Shown here piece by piece: positions 16,419 to 26,229 of a stretch of 64,000 bases of DNA (positions are counted from its first letter, which is position 1; every line of letters starts with the position of its first letter). A program made the translations under genes and the position numbers. The notes under the pieces were generated by a model that saw only the letters and a list, made by a program, of their open reading frames with translations, searched no databases and was not told where the DNA came from. Source of the stretch: Bacillota bacterium (GTDB lineage: Bacteria; Bacillota; Clostridia; Acetivibrionales; JAEZXR01); NCBI GenBank assembly GCA_023419605.1, contig JAEZXR010000127.1:62001-126000 (forward strand), given 5' to 3'.

Positions 16419-17183
16419 ATGGAATACACAGTACAGAAACTAGGAAAAATGGCAGGTGTCAGCACCAGAACCCTGCGATATTATGATGAAATTGGAATTC
16501 TTAAGCCGGCAAGGATCAGTTCTTCAGGGTATCGAATTTATGGGCAGGCGCAGGTCGACAGGTTACAGCAGATACTCTTTTACAGGGAGTTGGGCGTAAG
16601 CCTGGAAAGTATACGGGATATAGTAACCGCACCCTCTTTTGATGGCGCAGCTGCACTGCGGGAACACCGTGAAAAGCTCCTTGAAAAACGGGAACAATTA
16701 GACCGATTAATCGCGAATGTTGAGAAAACAATAGCGGTAACAGAAGGGAGAATTATAATGAGTAACAAAGAAAAGTTTGAAGGCTTCAAACAAAAAATGA
16801 TTGATGATAATGAAAAAAAATACGGTAAGGAAATCAGAGAAAAATATGGTGAGGAGACAGTGAATCAATCCAATCAAAGGTTTAAAAACATGACGGAAGA
16901 ACAGTATGCTGAAATGGAAAAACTGGGCAATGAGGTGCTGGAGACACTGGAGGCAGCAGTTGCAACGGGTGACCCGGCAGGTGAGCTTGCACAGAAAACC
17001 GCGGATTTGCATCGCCAATGGCTAAGCTATGCTTGGGGCAGTTACAGCAAGGAAGCACACGCAGGTCTTGCCCAGATGTATGTGGATGACGAGCGGTTTA
17101 CTGCATACTATGATAAAAAGCAGCCAGGCAGCGCAGTGTTTTTACGAGATGCCATTCTGATTTATACAGGAATGAAGAAATAA
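16419..17183 (+). CDS. MerR-family regulator with TipAS drug-binding domain
   Basis: A 254-residue regulator. Residues 1-70 are a MerR winged helix (KLGKMAGVSTRTLRYYDEIG). A long linker helix follows to about residue 110, then a TipAS antibiotic-recognition domain from about 130 to the end, with the family hallmarks HRQWLSYAWG and the helix ending FLRDAILIY. TipAL/Mta-type proteins bind bulky hydrophobic antibiotics and switch on their own gene and efflux genes. GGAGGG lies before ATG 16419. It may sense the product of the neighbouring cluster or an outside drug. There is no efflux gene directly downstream, only a terminator and a convergent gene. Confidence 0.88.
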   Translation: MEYTVQKLGKMAGVSTRTLRYYDEIGILKPARISSSGYRIYGQAQVDRLQQILFYRELGVSLESIRDIVTAPSFDGAAALREHREKLLEKREQLDRLIANVEKTIAVTEGRIIMSNKEKFEGFKQKMIDDNEKKYGKEIREKYGEETVNQSNQRFKNMTEEQYAEMEKLGNEVLETLEAAVATGDPAGELAQKTADLHRQWLSYAWGSYSKEAHAGLAQMYVDDERFTAYYDKKQPGSAVFLRDAILIYTGMKK

Positions 17184-17190
17184 TAAGGAG

Positions 17191-17235
17191 CCATTAAAAG
17201 CAAAAGACGATTGGTAAAACCAGTCGTCTTTTTTT
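17191..17235. terminator. Bidirectional terminator, near-identical copy at 31823-31868
   Basis: Arms AAAGACGATTGGT (17203-17215) and ACCAGTCGTCTTT (17219-17231) differ from perfect pairing at one base and run into seven T. It separates the convergent merR and BtrH-like genes. The 45-bp block starting CCATTAAAAGCAAAA recurs almost unchanged about 14.6 kb away at 31823. Confidence 0.85.
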
Positions 17236-17248
17236 GCAAAATGCTGCT

Positions 17249-18256
17249 TCAATTACATACCAGGGGATATAAGTCCTTCAAAAGCCGATCCAGCATCGCG
17301 GATTCTTTTGCAATAAGGGAATTTAAATGTTCGGAAAAGAGTTCCGGCTCTAAGTGGCTATTATTGATATTTCCCTTTACTATTTTATTCCGAAGCAAGA
17401 AATAATCTTTTTGCAGGTCATAAAACGCTTGCTTGTAATCGGCATCCTTTTTAAAATAATGGGCCGATAAATAGCTTACCCGGTCAAACATGACCTTTTT
17501 ATGTTCCCATAGAAGGTGAAAAGGTCTGATATTAATAAATTTTCGAAAATTGAGGCTATAAAATTTTTTAACCAGGTCATATACGGCTAATCCGCAGATC
17601 ATATAGGGCATCTTTTCGTAAGGAAGTGAATTCAAATAAGACTCCAACAAAAAAATCATATGCTTAAAATCAATATCCGCATGGATGACATTGGTTTTAT
17701 AAAAATAATTAACGTGCATCCAATGGGAGGACTTGTATTTAGAGAAAATAGAGAAAATAAGTTTATTTGCGCTGGTATAAGCCTGCTGTAATTCCGAAAA
17801 AGTTACTGTTTCCTTTGTTAAATTGCCATAAATATCGTAACCTAATACGAAAAGGACACAGGAGTTGGAATTATATCCATAGATAAATATTTCATGAGGA
17901 ATATGTCTATTCTGTTTTCTAAAAGGAATGTAATAGTCATCAACATATAATTTTATATAATTATTATCATCAAGGAGATATAAGATATCCTTGAGAATAT
18001 CATTAGGATAACTGCCTCTTCCAATTTGGGTTTCAGAAACAAAAGGAGAGAAATTGTAAAAGGGAGATATTTCATCATAATTAAAAAAATCAATAATTTT
18101 AGTGGGATCATATCCAAACTCTTCTGGAGCTGTAATCTGGATATAGTTGCTATAAAACCAGGGTTCGTAGCTTGGAATTGTTGTGAGTATAGATAAATGA
18201 CAGGTGTGGACGGGATAACATTTTATTGGAGAATCGCCGATTTTTAAAATAGTCAT
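17249..18256 (-). CDS. BtrH-like protein (C39-like fold), divergent copy 3
   Basis: A 335-residue minus-strand protein. It shows the layout of the two other BtrH-like proteins: candidate nucleophile cysteines near the N-terminus (Cys13 and Cys19 in IKCYPVHTCHLSIL) and, at about 120-145, PHEIFIYGYNSNSCVLFVLGYD, which matches the HA.LV.GYD strand pair of the family. A helical C-terminal half ends in a Glu-rich helix. AAGGAG lies 8 bases before the ATG at 18256. It faces away from the main cluster but is only 1.7 kb from it. I infer a third acyltransferase or an accessory member; sequence similarity is weak, so confidence is moderate. Confidence 0.5.
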   Translation of the reverse strand: MTILKIGDSPIKCYPVHTCHLSILTTIPSYEPWFYSNYIQITAPEEFGYDPTKIIDFFNYDEISPFYNFSPFVSETQIGRGSYPNDILKDILYLLDDNNYIKLYVDDYYIPFRKQNRHIPHEIFIYGYNSNSCVLFVLGYDIYGNLTKETVTFSELQQAYTSANKLIFSIFSKYKSSHWMHVNYFYKTNVIHADIDFKHMIFLLESYLNSLPYEKMPYMICGLAVYDLVKKFYSLNFRKFINIRPFHLLWEHKKVMFDRVSYLSAHYFKKDADYKQAFYDLQKDYFLLRNKIVKGNINNSHLEPELFSEHLNSLIAKESAMLDRLLKDLYPLVCN

Positions 18257-18471
18257 TTATATCGCTCCTTACACGGTGAAAGTTATCGATTACATACATA
18301 GTAACATAATATTGAAATTAGTACAAGTTTTGTAAAATCGCTGTCGATATAAGAGGTTTGGCAGGAAATGGTTCCGTGCTTATTGGGTAGGTAATTATGG
18401 ATTATACTGTGTGGAGTATGTTATAATGGCTGTAATACCAATGATATCACATTAAACCCGGTGGAGGGATC

Positions 18472-20715
18472 ATGAGAATTAAGTTTAAAAATATATTTTC
18501 TCTAAAATCGCTGTTCTCAAGATTGATGTTCAGTTTTTTGCTTATAATTTTTATAGCGTCTGTGTTTCACTTTTTTTCCTATACGTTGTATAAAAATTAT
18601 ATAGAAAAAGAAGTGATCGACAATTCCTACCAGAGAATGGAGGTTCTGGCCAATAAACTCGACAGCAGCTTTCAGCAGGTTCAGAATACACTTTTGAAGG
18701 TTTACATGGAGGATGAGTTTAAGCCCATTGCCAATAACGAGAACTTAACAAGCTATCAGGAGAAATCCCTTGTTGACAGGCTAAAAGGCTATGGTAATTT
18801 TAATTCTAACATAAAAACAATATTTATATTAAATGAGAAATCCAATCTGGTATTAACTTCTGAGGGATCTTATGACAGACGGAAGTTTTTTAATACCTTT
18901 TACAGCAACCACTTGTATAATGAGGATTTTTGGTTGAAGGAAAGCGGTAAAAATTTTTATACCGGATACTATGAAGCAGTGGAGTTTACGGATAATAGTG
19001 ATCCAAGGCAGTCTACAAAGCGGTTATTGATGCCGGTTGCCTTTAAGCAGGTGAACTACTCCAACTTTGTTATGGTAGCTCTGGTAGATATAAATTCAAT
19101 TACCATGTCAAATGAAAATGAATTTTTAGAAGATTTTTATATTTATGATAAAAATAATGAACTTATATATTTGACTTCAAAGGGTAACCCCAGGGCTTTT
19201 AAGCCAGAAAGCTTAAAGGGTGTGGATAAAAATGGACAGGGCTATATATTCAGCAGGAAATCCAAAGCGGAGGGAATTACTTACGTAAAGTTCCTGCCAA
19301 ACGGCGAAATAAGGAAACTTATGGTAAAGGTAAACATCATGTTTTCGCTGATGATCATCGGATCAGTTCTGGTCAGTTTGGTCATATCCTACATTATATC
19401 CAAAAAAGTCAACAGGCCGGTTGCAAAGATTATAGATACCATTGAAGAAATGTCCCAACATAACATTAACAAAGAGAATGAGGAGGATCTTCAGTTCATA
19501 GGGAACAATGTTCGGAAGATTATATCGGAAAATTTTGATTATAACAGGGAGATTGAGAAAAGGAACTCACTGCTTGAAACCTTGTTCTATCATTCGAGGA
19601 TAAAAAATGTCTATCTGCATTTGAATGAAATCATTGATGAAGTAACTGTGAAGGAAGATTATTTATTAGTATGCTTCAGGATTCATTTTAAAGATAAGTA
19701 TTATGAAGAAGTAGCAATCGATCACGGTAAGAGCACCTATGGGCTCATGGAACTGATTAAAATGCATATGAAGGGATATATGGACAGTGTTTCCGGCTTT
19801 CAATCACAGAATAACGAGTTTGTAATAGTGATAGAAATGAACGATAAAAATTTGAATGTGAAGGAAGTTGTAGAAAAGACATTGACAGCAATAAAAGAAG
19901 AGGAACGGTATGTATTCTTTACAGTTGCAATAAGTAAAATCTACAATGATATTTCTAAATTTGACAAGTGTTATTCGAACCTTACGGAGGCAATTAAATA
20001 TAGACTGCCTATGGACACAAATCAAATCATAGAAGAGAATGGGACGGAGACAAGAGGCGAGAAATTCTACCTTCCCCTTAAACAGATAGAGCAGTTTACG
20101 GAACTTCTATGCAGCGGAAAAAGAGATGAATGTGTAAAGAGAATCCAGGAGATTTTTGAACAAAATGCAAAAGCCAAAGTGAATCAATTTTATATAAACC
20201 TTATTTGCAGTGAAATCATAAACTGCTGCATTACTGCAATCAATAACGAGCAGGGAGAAATCAGCCATTCCCTTGATATAAACCGGATTCAGGAGAAGCT
20301 CAATGCATGTTGTACCATCGAGCAGTACGAAAAGCTATGCATCCATATGATGGATGAAACCATTCAAAATTTCATTGAAAAGGAAAAGAAGAAGGATTAT
20401 ATCGTTGATTTTATAAAGGAATATATCGATGCTCACTACAATGAGGATTTGTACCTTGAGATATTTGCAGAAAAGCTGAACCTTACAAAGGAATATATCT
20501 CCTTATACTTCAAAAGTAAGACCGGCGTAAACCTGATTAACTATCTCAATGAATACCGGGTACGGAAGGCGAAGGAGTTTTTACGGGAAACGGAACTGAG
20601 TATCAATGAAGTCGCTCAAAAGGTGGGGTATAATACACCCAATAATTTCAGCAGGATATTTAAGCAATATACAGGCAAATCGCCGAAGGAATACCGCCAG
20701 AATATCAATATGTAA
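18472..20715 (+). CDS. Membrane-bound AraC-family sensor-regulator
   Basis: A 747-residue one-component regulator. Transmembrane helices lie near residues 15-35 and 285-312, flanking an extracellular Cache-like domain. A cytoplasmic linker follows, then a C-terminal AraC-type double helix-turn-helix at about 645-747 (YLEIFAEKLNLTKEYISLYFK, continuing to INEVAQKVGYNTPNNFSRIFKQYTGKSPKEYR). Such proteins detect an extracellular sugar or a loaded binding protein and switch on the adjacent transport operon. Here the neighbour is the amino-sugar importer starting at 20944. The start at ATG 18472 is backed by GGAGGGA. A terminator directly after it shows that it is a separate transcription unit. Confidence 0.88.
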   Translation: MRIKFKNIFSLKSLFSRLMFSFLLIIFIASVFHFFSYTLYKNYIEKEVIDNSYQRMEVLANKLDSSFQQVQNTLLKVYMEDEFKPIANNENLTSYQEKSLVDRLKGYGNFNSNIKTIFILNEKSNLVLTSEGSYDRRKFFNTFYSNHLYNEDFWLKESGKNFYTGYYEAVEFTDNSDPRQSTKRLLMPVAFKQVNYSNFVMVALVDINSITMSNENEFLEDFYIYDKNNELIYLTSKGNPRAFKPESLKGVDKNGQGYIFSRKSKAEGITYVKFLPNGEIRKLMVKVNIMFSLMIIGSVLVSLVISYIISKKVNRPVAKIIDTIEEMSQHNINKENEEDLQFIGNNVRKIISENFDYNREIEKRNSLLETLFYHSRIKNVYLHLNEIIDEVTVKEDYLLVCFRIHFKDKYYEEVAIDHGKSTYGLMELIKMHMKGYMDSVSGFQSQNNEFVIVIEMNDKNLNVKEVVEKTLTAIKEEERYVFFTVAISKIYNDISKFDKCYSNLTEAIKYRLPMDTNQIIEENGTETRGEKFYLPLKQIEQFTELLCSGKRDECVKRIQEIFEQNAKAKVNQFYINLICSEIINCCITAINNEQGEISHSLDINRIQEKLNACCTIEQYEKLCIHMMDETIQNFIEKEKKKDYIVDFIKEYIDAHYNEDLYLEIFAEKLNLTKEYISLYFKSKTGVNLINYLNEYRVRKAKEFLRETELSINEVAQKVGYNTPNNFSRIFKQYTGKSPKEYRQNINM

Positions 20716-20721
20716 GACAGA

Positions 20722-20758
20722 AAGGAAGGATATAACCATTAATCCTTCCTTGCTTTTT
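20722..20758 (+). terminator. Intrinsic terminator after the AraC sensor gene
   Basis: Perfect 10-bp arms AAGGAAGGAT (20722-20731) and ATCCTTCCTT (20742-20751), followed by GCTTTTTG. It isolates the regulator gene from the importer operon, whose own promoter must lie in the 185 bp beyond. Confidence 0.8.
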
Positions 20759-20943
20759 GTATCTTGGAGACGTAACAAAAATTAATATATGTATCAATTT
20801 TTAAGATTTTTAATATATGAGTAATTTATTAAGAATGAAAAATTGAAAATGCTGCCGGCCGGTGGTACGCTTGAATCGTTCAACACCTTCTGCAGAAGCG
20901 GTAATTGATTAATTGGCAAATGAAGTTAAGGAGGAAGTTAAAA

Positions 20944-22467
20944 GTGAAAAAGAGAATCATTTCTTTACTATTGACAGTAGCAACAGCTGCAACATTCATT
21001 TCTGGCTGTTCATACCAAAAACCCATAAAAAATGAACCTGCCGAACAAACCGGAGGAAAATTGTTCAAAAATCCTGTTACCTTTAAAATGATGGTACAGA
21101 GCAATCCCAGTTTTCCTTACCAGAAAGATTGGTATATAGAGAAGGCAATTTCAGAAAAAACAAATGTTAATTTTGAAGTGATTCCCGTGTCAACAAATTA
21201 TGCGGAAAAGATTAATATAACCATGGCTTCCGGTGAGATACCGGACCTGATGTACACCAATGGATTGGATGTGACGCACCGGTATGGAGCACAGGGAGCT
21301 TTTGTCAATGTACTTGATAGTATAAGCAAGCTTCCAAACTTTACAAAATGGAGAGAAAATAACAAGGAGTTTGTTTCCAATTACCTTTCCGCAGATGGAA
21401 AGCTCTATTTATTCCCGGAGCAAGGAATTGCGGAAACCAATCGAAGAGGATGGCTGTACCGGGAGGATATATTTAAGAAACATAACCTAAGTATACCCAA
21501 GGATGAGAAGGAACTCTACGATGTTCTCAAGAAGCTCAAGGAACTTTATCCGAAGAGTTATCCCTTTACCTTCAGAGAAGGCCTGGAGCAGTTTGCAATG
21601 ATGGCGGCAAGCTGGGGAACGGATTCGGGAATGTATTATGACAAAGATAAGAAGGAATGGAGATTCGGGCCGGTAGAAACCAATTATAGGGATATGATTG
21701 CGTTTTTCAACAAATTGTATAAGGACGGATTAATGCCTCCGGACTTTTTATCCATGAATACGAAGGTGTGGCAGGATGCATTCTCTACAAGTTCAGCATT
21801 TATTACTGTCGATTACCTGTCAAGAATAGACTTTTTTAACGGATCTTTGAGAAAAGACAATCCGCAGTTCACCCTTGCATACATGCCACCCCTGAAAGGC
21901 GGTGCAAATGGTGTTGCTAAAATGGCAGATTCAGCTACAAATGTAGCCGGATTTAATGTAGCGGCAAATTCAAAGCAGCTGGAACAATTACTGAAATATT
22001 GTGACTGGATGTATACCGATGAAGCCAAACAGCTTATGAGCTGGGGAGAAGAGGGAAAAACCTATAGCGTTGAGAATGGAAATAAAAAGTTTATTAACAG
22101 TACGGATGTAGCAAGCGTACGCAAAAATTATGGGCTCTCAACCAATGGTTTCTATTTGCTGACGGATTTTAACTCCCATATGTCGACCTTTACCGATGAG
22201 CTAAACAAGGGGATTACAGAGAGCAGAAAGTATGACCTGCCTGCAAAACCTACGGTGGCTTTCGAAGACAAGGAGCGGGAGGTGCTCCAGACCGTCGGAG
22301 TAAGTATTGATAAATATATGAAGCAGGAGATTTCAAAATTCATACTCTCAAACAGGCCTTTAAGTGACTGGGATAAGTATGTGCAGGAAGTTGAAAAGCT
22401 AGGTTTAAAACAGTTGACGGATGTTTATAAGACTGCCTATGAAAGACAGCTTAAAAACAGTAAATAG
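20944..22467 (+). CDS. ABC sugar-importer solute-binding lipoprotein (family 1, YtcQ/LplA-like)
   Basis: A 507-residue secreted lipoprotein. The signal peptide ends in a lipobox with Cys22 (ISGC). The mature part has the two-lobed family 1 binding-protein pattern. AAGGAGG at 20928-20934 sits 9 bases before GTG 20944, which sets the start; an upstream in-frame start has no ribosome site. It binds the transported oligosaccharide outside the membrane. The neighbouring GH20, NagA and NagB genes point to a beta-GlcNAc-containing ligand. No ATPase lies in the locus, as is usual for this LplABC type, which borrows a shared MsmX-like ATPase. Confidence 0.88.
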   Translation: MKKRIISLLLTVATAATFISGCSYQKPIKNEPAEQTGGKLFKNPVTFKMMVQSNPSFPYQKDWYIEKAISEKTNVNFEVIPVSTNYAEKINITMASGEIPDLMYTNGLDVTHRYGAQGAFVNVLDSISKLPNFTKWRENNKEFVSNYLSADGKLYLFPEQGIAETNRRGWLYREDIFKKHNLSIPKDEKELYDVLKKLKELYPKSYPFTFREGLEQFAMMAASWGTDSGMYYDKDKKEWRFGPVETNYRDMIAFFNKLYKDGLMPPDFLSMNTKVWQDAFSTSSAFITVDYLSRIDFFNGSLRKDNPQFTLAYMPPLKGGANGVAKMADSATNVAGFNVAANSKQLEQLLKYCDWMYTDEAKQLMSWGEEGKTYSVENGNKKFINSTDVASVRKNYGLSTNGFYLLTDFNSHMSTFTDELNKGITESRKYDLPAKPTVAFEDKEREVLQTVGVSIDKYMKQEISKFILSNRPLSDWDKYVQEVEKLGLKQLTDVYKTAYERQLKNSK

Positions 22468-22477
22468 TTTAAAAAAT

Positions 22478-22512
22478 GTGCAGATAGCGGGCCAATGGCC
22501 CGGTATCTGCAC
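22478..22512 (+). other. Stable hairpin between binding-protein and permease genes
   Basis: Arms starting GTGCAGATA and ending TATCTGCAC enclose a second GC-rich stem (GGGCC/GGCCC) with a three-base loop. There is no T-run. Hairpins at this position commonly shield the upstream mRNA from decay, so that binding protein is made in excess over permease. Confidence 0.65.
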
Positions 22513-22541
22513 GTAAATACAGGCAGCTTAAAGAATGTGAA

Positions 22542-23507
22542 ATGAGGGATAAAATGGAAGCGAAAGTCGGATTCGTGCCTGGAAGAAGGAAAAAGCCAAA
22601 ACGCAGCAGCTTCAGAAAAGACTTTAATGACAGCAAATATTTATTGATTTTATTCTTACCGTGCTTGCTATACTATATTATATTCAGATATGTTCCCATG
22701 TGGGGTGTACTGGTTTCCTTTAAGGACTACAAGGTATTCAAAGGATTTTTCGCCAGCCCCTGGGTCGGATTCAAATACTACGAAATGTTTTTTAACTCAC
22801 CCGATGCTTTTGTAATTATTAAAAATACACTGATTCTTGGAATTTTAACTTTATTATGGACATTTCCGGCACCGATTATTTTTGCGCTGATTTTGAATGA
22901 AGTGAAGAGCAGAAAGTTTAAGAAGCTTACCCAAACCATAAGCTATATGCCTCACTTTATCTCTCAGGTTATTGTAGTAGGTATGGTAATGATGTTCCTG
23001 TCTCCGACCCATGGCATTGTAAATACTTTCATCGAGCTTTTCGGCGGGGCAAAAATAAACTTTATGGTTCAGCCCGGCTGGTTCCGTCCCGTTTATATAA
23101 TATCGGAAATATGGCAGGGAATGGGCTGGGGAGCCATTGTCTATTTGGCTGCACTCACAAATATTGACCCACAGCTATACGAAGCTGCAATAATGGATGG
23201 AGCCAGCAGGTGGAAACAGACGATCTATGTGACCCTTCCATGCATAATCCCTACAATAATAACAATGTTTCTCTTACGAACAGGCAGCATACTGGAAGTC
23301 GGTTTTGAGAAGGTGCTGCTGATGCAAAACCCTGCAATCTATTCAACTTCCGATGTAATAAGTACTTTTGTCTATAGACAGGGACTTATATCCGGAAATA
23401 TAAGCTATGCGTCTGCGGTAGGATTATTTAATTCCGTTGTTAACCTGTTTTTTGTAGTCAGTGCAAATTTCCTTGCTAAAAAGTATTCGGAAACCAGTTT
23501 GTGGTAG
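22542..23507 (+). CDS. ABC sugar-importer permease (LplB-like)
   Basis: A 321-residue inner-membrane permease with six predicted membrane segments and the EAA coupling loop (YEAAIMDGASRWKQTIYVTLPCI), where the imported ATPase docks. The Arg/Lys-rich N-terminal tail before the first segment and the YIIFRYVPMWGVLVSFKDYK block are typical of LplB/YtcO-type subunits. ATG 22542 is used; ATG 22554 behind GAGGGA is a reasonable alternative. It pairs with the permease that follows. Confidence 0.88.
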   Translation: MRDKMEAKVGFVPGRRKKPKRSSFRKDFNDSKYLLILFLPCLLYYIIFRYVPMWGVLVSFKDYKVFKGFFASPWVGFKYYEMFFNSPDAFVIIKNTLILGILTLLWTFPAPIIFALILNEVKSRKFKKLTQTISYMPHFISQVIVVGMVMMFLSPTHGIVNTFIELFGGAKINFMVQPGWFRPVYIISEIWQGMGWGAIVYLAALTNIDPQLYEAAIMDGASRWKQTIYVTLPCIIPTIITMFLLRTGSILEVGFEKVLLMQNPAIYSTSDVISTFVYRQGLISGNISYASAVGLFNSVVNLFFVVSANFLAKKYSETSLW

Positions 23508-23518
23508 GGGGTGGTCAT

Positions 23519-24391
23519 ATGGTATCGAATCATAAAATAACAGTATCTACGATCGTAAGAACGAGCTTGTTGCTATTGATTTTATTGGCAACCGTCTACC
23601 CTTTTATCTACATGTTGTCAGTTTCACTTTCTTCGGATATCTATGTCCTGAAAAATGAAGTGACCTTCTATCCAAAAGGATTCAATCTAAAGATGTATGG
23701 CTTCGTATTCAGCGATGAACGTATTTTTACGTCTTACAGGAATACTATTCTATATGTTGCCGTAGGAACCGTAATATCGTTGGCGGTAACCTGTGCCGGA
23801 GCCTTCGCGCTAAGTAAGAAAAGACTGCTGTTTAACAAGGCCTTCAGTATCATGATTGTAATAACCATGTTTTTTGGCGGGGGGATGATACCAACCTACC
23901 TGACCGTTAAGGGACTGGGAATCTATGATACCCTTTGGGCCATTGTGCTGCCGGGAGCTGTAAGCACATGGAACCTTATGGTTATGAAAACCTTTTTCGT
24001 GCAATTCCCGGGAGAGATCGAGGAGTCCGGCAGAATAGACGGCCTTAACGATATAGGAATCTTCTGGTATCTCGTGCTTCCCGTCTCAAAAGCGATTCTC
24101 GCAACAATAGGATTATTTTACGCGGTATCACTTTGGAATTCCTATCTGGCGCCTTTAATCTATTTGAATACTCCCGAAAAATATCCTCTGCAAATAATAC
24201 TGCGGGAGATACTTTTATCCGGCTCCAGCTTTAACAATGATGTAGTTTCCGTCGGAGGCGACGGTGTAGTCGTTGAGGAAGCACTTAAATATGCCACTGC
24301 CATTGTGTCCATTATACCCATTATTGCAGTATATCCGTTCCTGCAAAAATATTTTGTTAAAGGTGTAATGGTTGGTTCCGTGAAGGGCTAG
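23519..24391 (+). CDS. ABC sugar-importer permease (LplC/YtcP-like)
   Basis: A 290-residue permease with six membrane segments and the EAA loop EESGRIDGLNDIGIFWYLVLPVSK. The ending QKYFVKGVMVGSVKG is diagnostic for this subfamily. ATG 23519 follows GGGGGTGG. The gene starts 11 bases after the stop of the first permease. Confidence 0.88.
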   Translation: MVSNHKITVSTIVRTSLLLLILLATVYPFIYMLSVSLSSDIYVLKNEVTFYPKGFNLKMYGFVFSDERIFTSYRNTILYVAVGTVISLAVTCAGAFALSKKRLLFNKAFSIMIVITMFFGGGMIPTYLTVKGLGIYDTLWAIVLPGAVSTWNLMVMKTFFVQFPGEIEESGRIDGLNDIGIFWYLVLPVSKAILATIGLFYAVSLWNSYLAPLIYLNTPEKYPLQIILREILLSGSSFNNDVVSVGGDGVVVEEALKYATAIVSIIPIIAVYPFLQKYFVKGVMVGSVKG

Positions 24392-24407
24392 CGAAAGGAG
24401 ACTTTTT

Positions 24408-26207
24408 ATGAATATCATACCACGTCCCAAAGACATCAAAGTAGGGGATGCTTTTACTGACTGTCCGGAAAGCAGCCAAAGGGCGTATACAAATTGCGGA
24501 CAGAGCCTTTTAGGCTACTATGAAGGAAAGCTGGATAAGGAAATAAAACATATAAACAATGGTGCATATAAATTCTTCTATATCGGCCCCAGTCAGGTAG
24601 ATTCGGGTGCCATACGCTTGGACCCCTTCCTTGAGGAGAAACGCGAAGGCTATGAACTAACGCTAAACGCAGAGGGTTTGTTGATAACATCCTCTTCCGA
24701 TGAAGGAATCTTCTATGGCTTCCAGACCTATAGACAGTTGATTGAGCAGGAGTGCAGCAAAGAGGTCAAGATTATCGACTGGCCTGACAATGCCATAAGA
24801 GGCTTTCACTTTGAATTGCGATATGCCATGCCGAAATTCGAAAGAGTACTGGAGATCATTGATGAAGTAGCCCAGTTTAAGTTGAACACACTGCTGATGG
24901 AGTATGAGAATCGGTTTCCGTATAACCAATACCCGGATATCAGAAGCAGCCATGCTTTTAGTGAAGAAGAGCTGAAAACAATGCTGGCATATGCAAAGGA
25001 GCGGTTCATAGAAATAATTCCGCTTCAGCAAACCCTGGGACATCTTGAATACATTCTAAAAATGGATACGTATAACCACTTAAAAGAGGTTAAGGAGGAC
25101 GGGATCATAACGGAATTGCCTTTCTCCTTTAACGGTGTCGGATTCAAGCACTTTAATGATATTGACGAGATCTGTGCTACAAATGAAGAGGCCTATAGGC
25201 TTGTCGAAGCGCTTTGCAGGGAGGTTGTTTCAGCGCATCCGCAAAGCAAGTATATTCATATAGGCTGTGACGAAGCATGGAATTTGCTGACCTGCAGCTC
25301 CTGTAGAGAAAAATATGGAAAAGAGGGAGCCAAAAAGCTTTATATCGACCATATAAACAGAATGGCCGGATTGGTAAAGGAAGCGGGCAAAACGCCGATT
25401 ATCTGGGATGACATGTTGAGGCATCTTGAAAAAGAGGATTTTGAGCTCCTGGACAAAAATATTGTCTTGATGTGCTGGCTTTACTTTAGAAGTGATTATG
25501 AAAAAGGCTTGGAGCTGATTCGAAAGTATAAAGACGCCGGTTTTGAAGTTATCGGTGCCTCGACGGCAAAATGCAGTGAGGGCGTGAATCCTCTGTATCT
25601 TGACATGCCTTACATGGAGGAGCGGCTCGGAAATATAGAGGTCTGGGGCAAACTGTCGAAGGAATTCCAACTGCCCGGTGTTATTACAACGCTGTGGTCA
25701 AACTATACAGGGACCATAGCACCGCCGCATCCTTTCTTCGATACAGCCTGGTACCCCGTGGTATTTTCTGCGGAAGTATACTGGAACTCCAGCACCGTGA
25801 GGGAAGAATTTTACCAACGGTTCATGGATAATTATTTTGGAGTAGAAGCAGAAGAAGGCGCGCTCGATAATAATAACGCCTGCAGTTTCAGGGTGTTTAG
25901 TTCTGTGGCGGAGAAGGGAAAAAGGCACCGGTATCTTGCTGAAGTTTACAAGGTCATGGCGTTAGTCAGTGCCTACCGGCTTAAAAGTGCAGCGATCCAT
26001 CGAGAAATATATAAATTGTTTATCCCGACTACCGGGCCGGAAAAGATGCTGGTACGGAAAAGGCTTCAGGAAGTTGTAAGCCTGAGAAACTATGTAAAAC
26101 CGATGATAAAAGAAGTACTGAGCAGGAACTACAGAGAGGAAGATATTGAAGAATTTATAAATTCAAGGTTTATGCTGGACGAAAGGATCAATGAAAGGAT
26201 CTTATAG
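24408..26207 (+). CDS. GH20 family beta-N-acetylhexosaminidase (first copy)
   Basis: A 599-residue enzyme. An N-terminal GH20b-like domain (to about 125) precedes the catalytic barrel, whose Asp-Glu pair is D288-E289 in HIGCDEAW. The Asp orients the substrate N-acetyl group and the Glu is the acid/base. There is no signal peptide, so it acts in the cytoplasm on imported oligosaccharides and releases terminal GlcNAc or GalNAc. GAAAGGAG precedes ATG 24408. The gene starts 16 bases after the permease gene and is clearly in the same operon. The substrate is narrowed only by the neighbouring GlcNAc-6-P catabolic genes. Confidence 0.85.
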   Translation: MNIIPRPKDIKVGDAFTDCPESSQRAYTNCGQSLLGYYEGKLDKEIKHINNGAYKFFYIGPSQVDSGAIRLDPFLEEKREGYELTLNAEGLLITSSSDEGIFYGFQTYRQLIEQECSKEVKIIDWPDNAIRGFHFELRYAMPKFERVLEIIDEVAQFKLNTLLMEYENRFPYNQYPDIRSSHAFSEEELKTMLAYAKERFIEIIPLQQTLGHLEYILKMDTYNHLKEVKEDGIITELPFSFNGVGFKHFNDIDEICATNEEAYRLVEALCREVVSAHPQSKYIHIGCDEAWNLLTCSSCREKYGKEGAKKLYIDHINRMAGLVKEAGKTPIIWDDMLRHLEKEDFELLDKNIVLMCWLYFRSDYEKGLELIRKYKDAGFEVIGASTAKCSEGVNPLYLDMPYMEERLGNIEVWGKLSKEFQLPGVITTLWSNYTGTIAPPHPFFDTAWYPVVFSAEVYWNSSTVREEFYQRFMDNYFGVEAEEGALDNNNACSFRVFSSVAEKGKRHRYLAEVYKVMALVSAYRLKSAAIHREIYKLFIPTTGPEKMLVRKRLQEVVSLRNYVKPMIKEVLSRNYREEDIEEFINSRFMLDERINERIL

Positions 26208-26229
26208 GAAATAGGAGGTCTAAGAGCTA

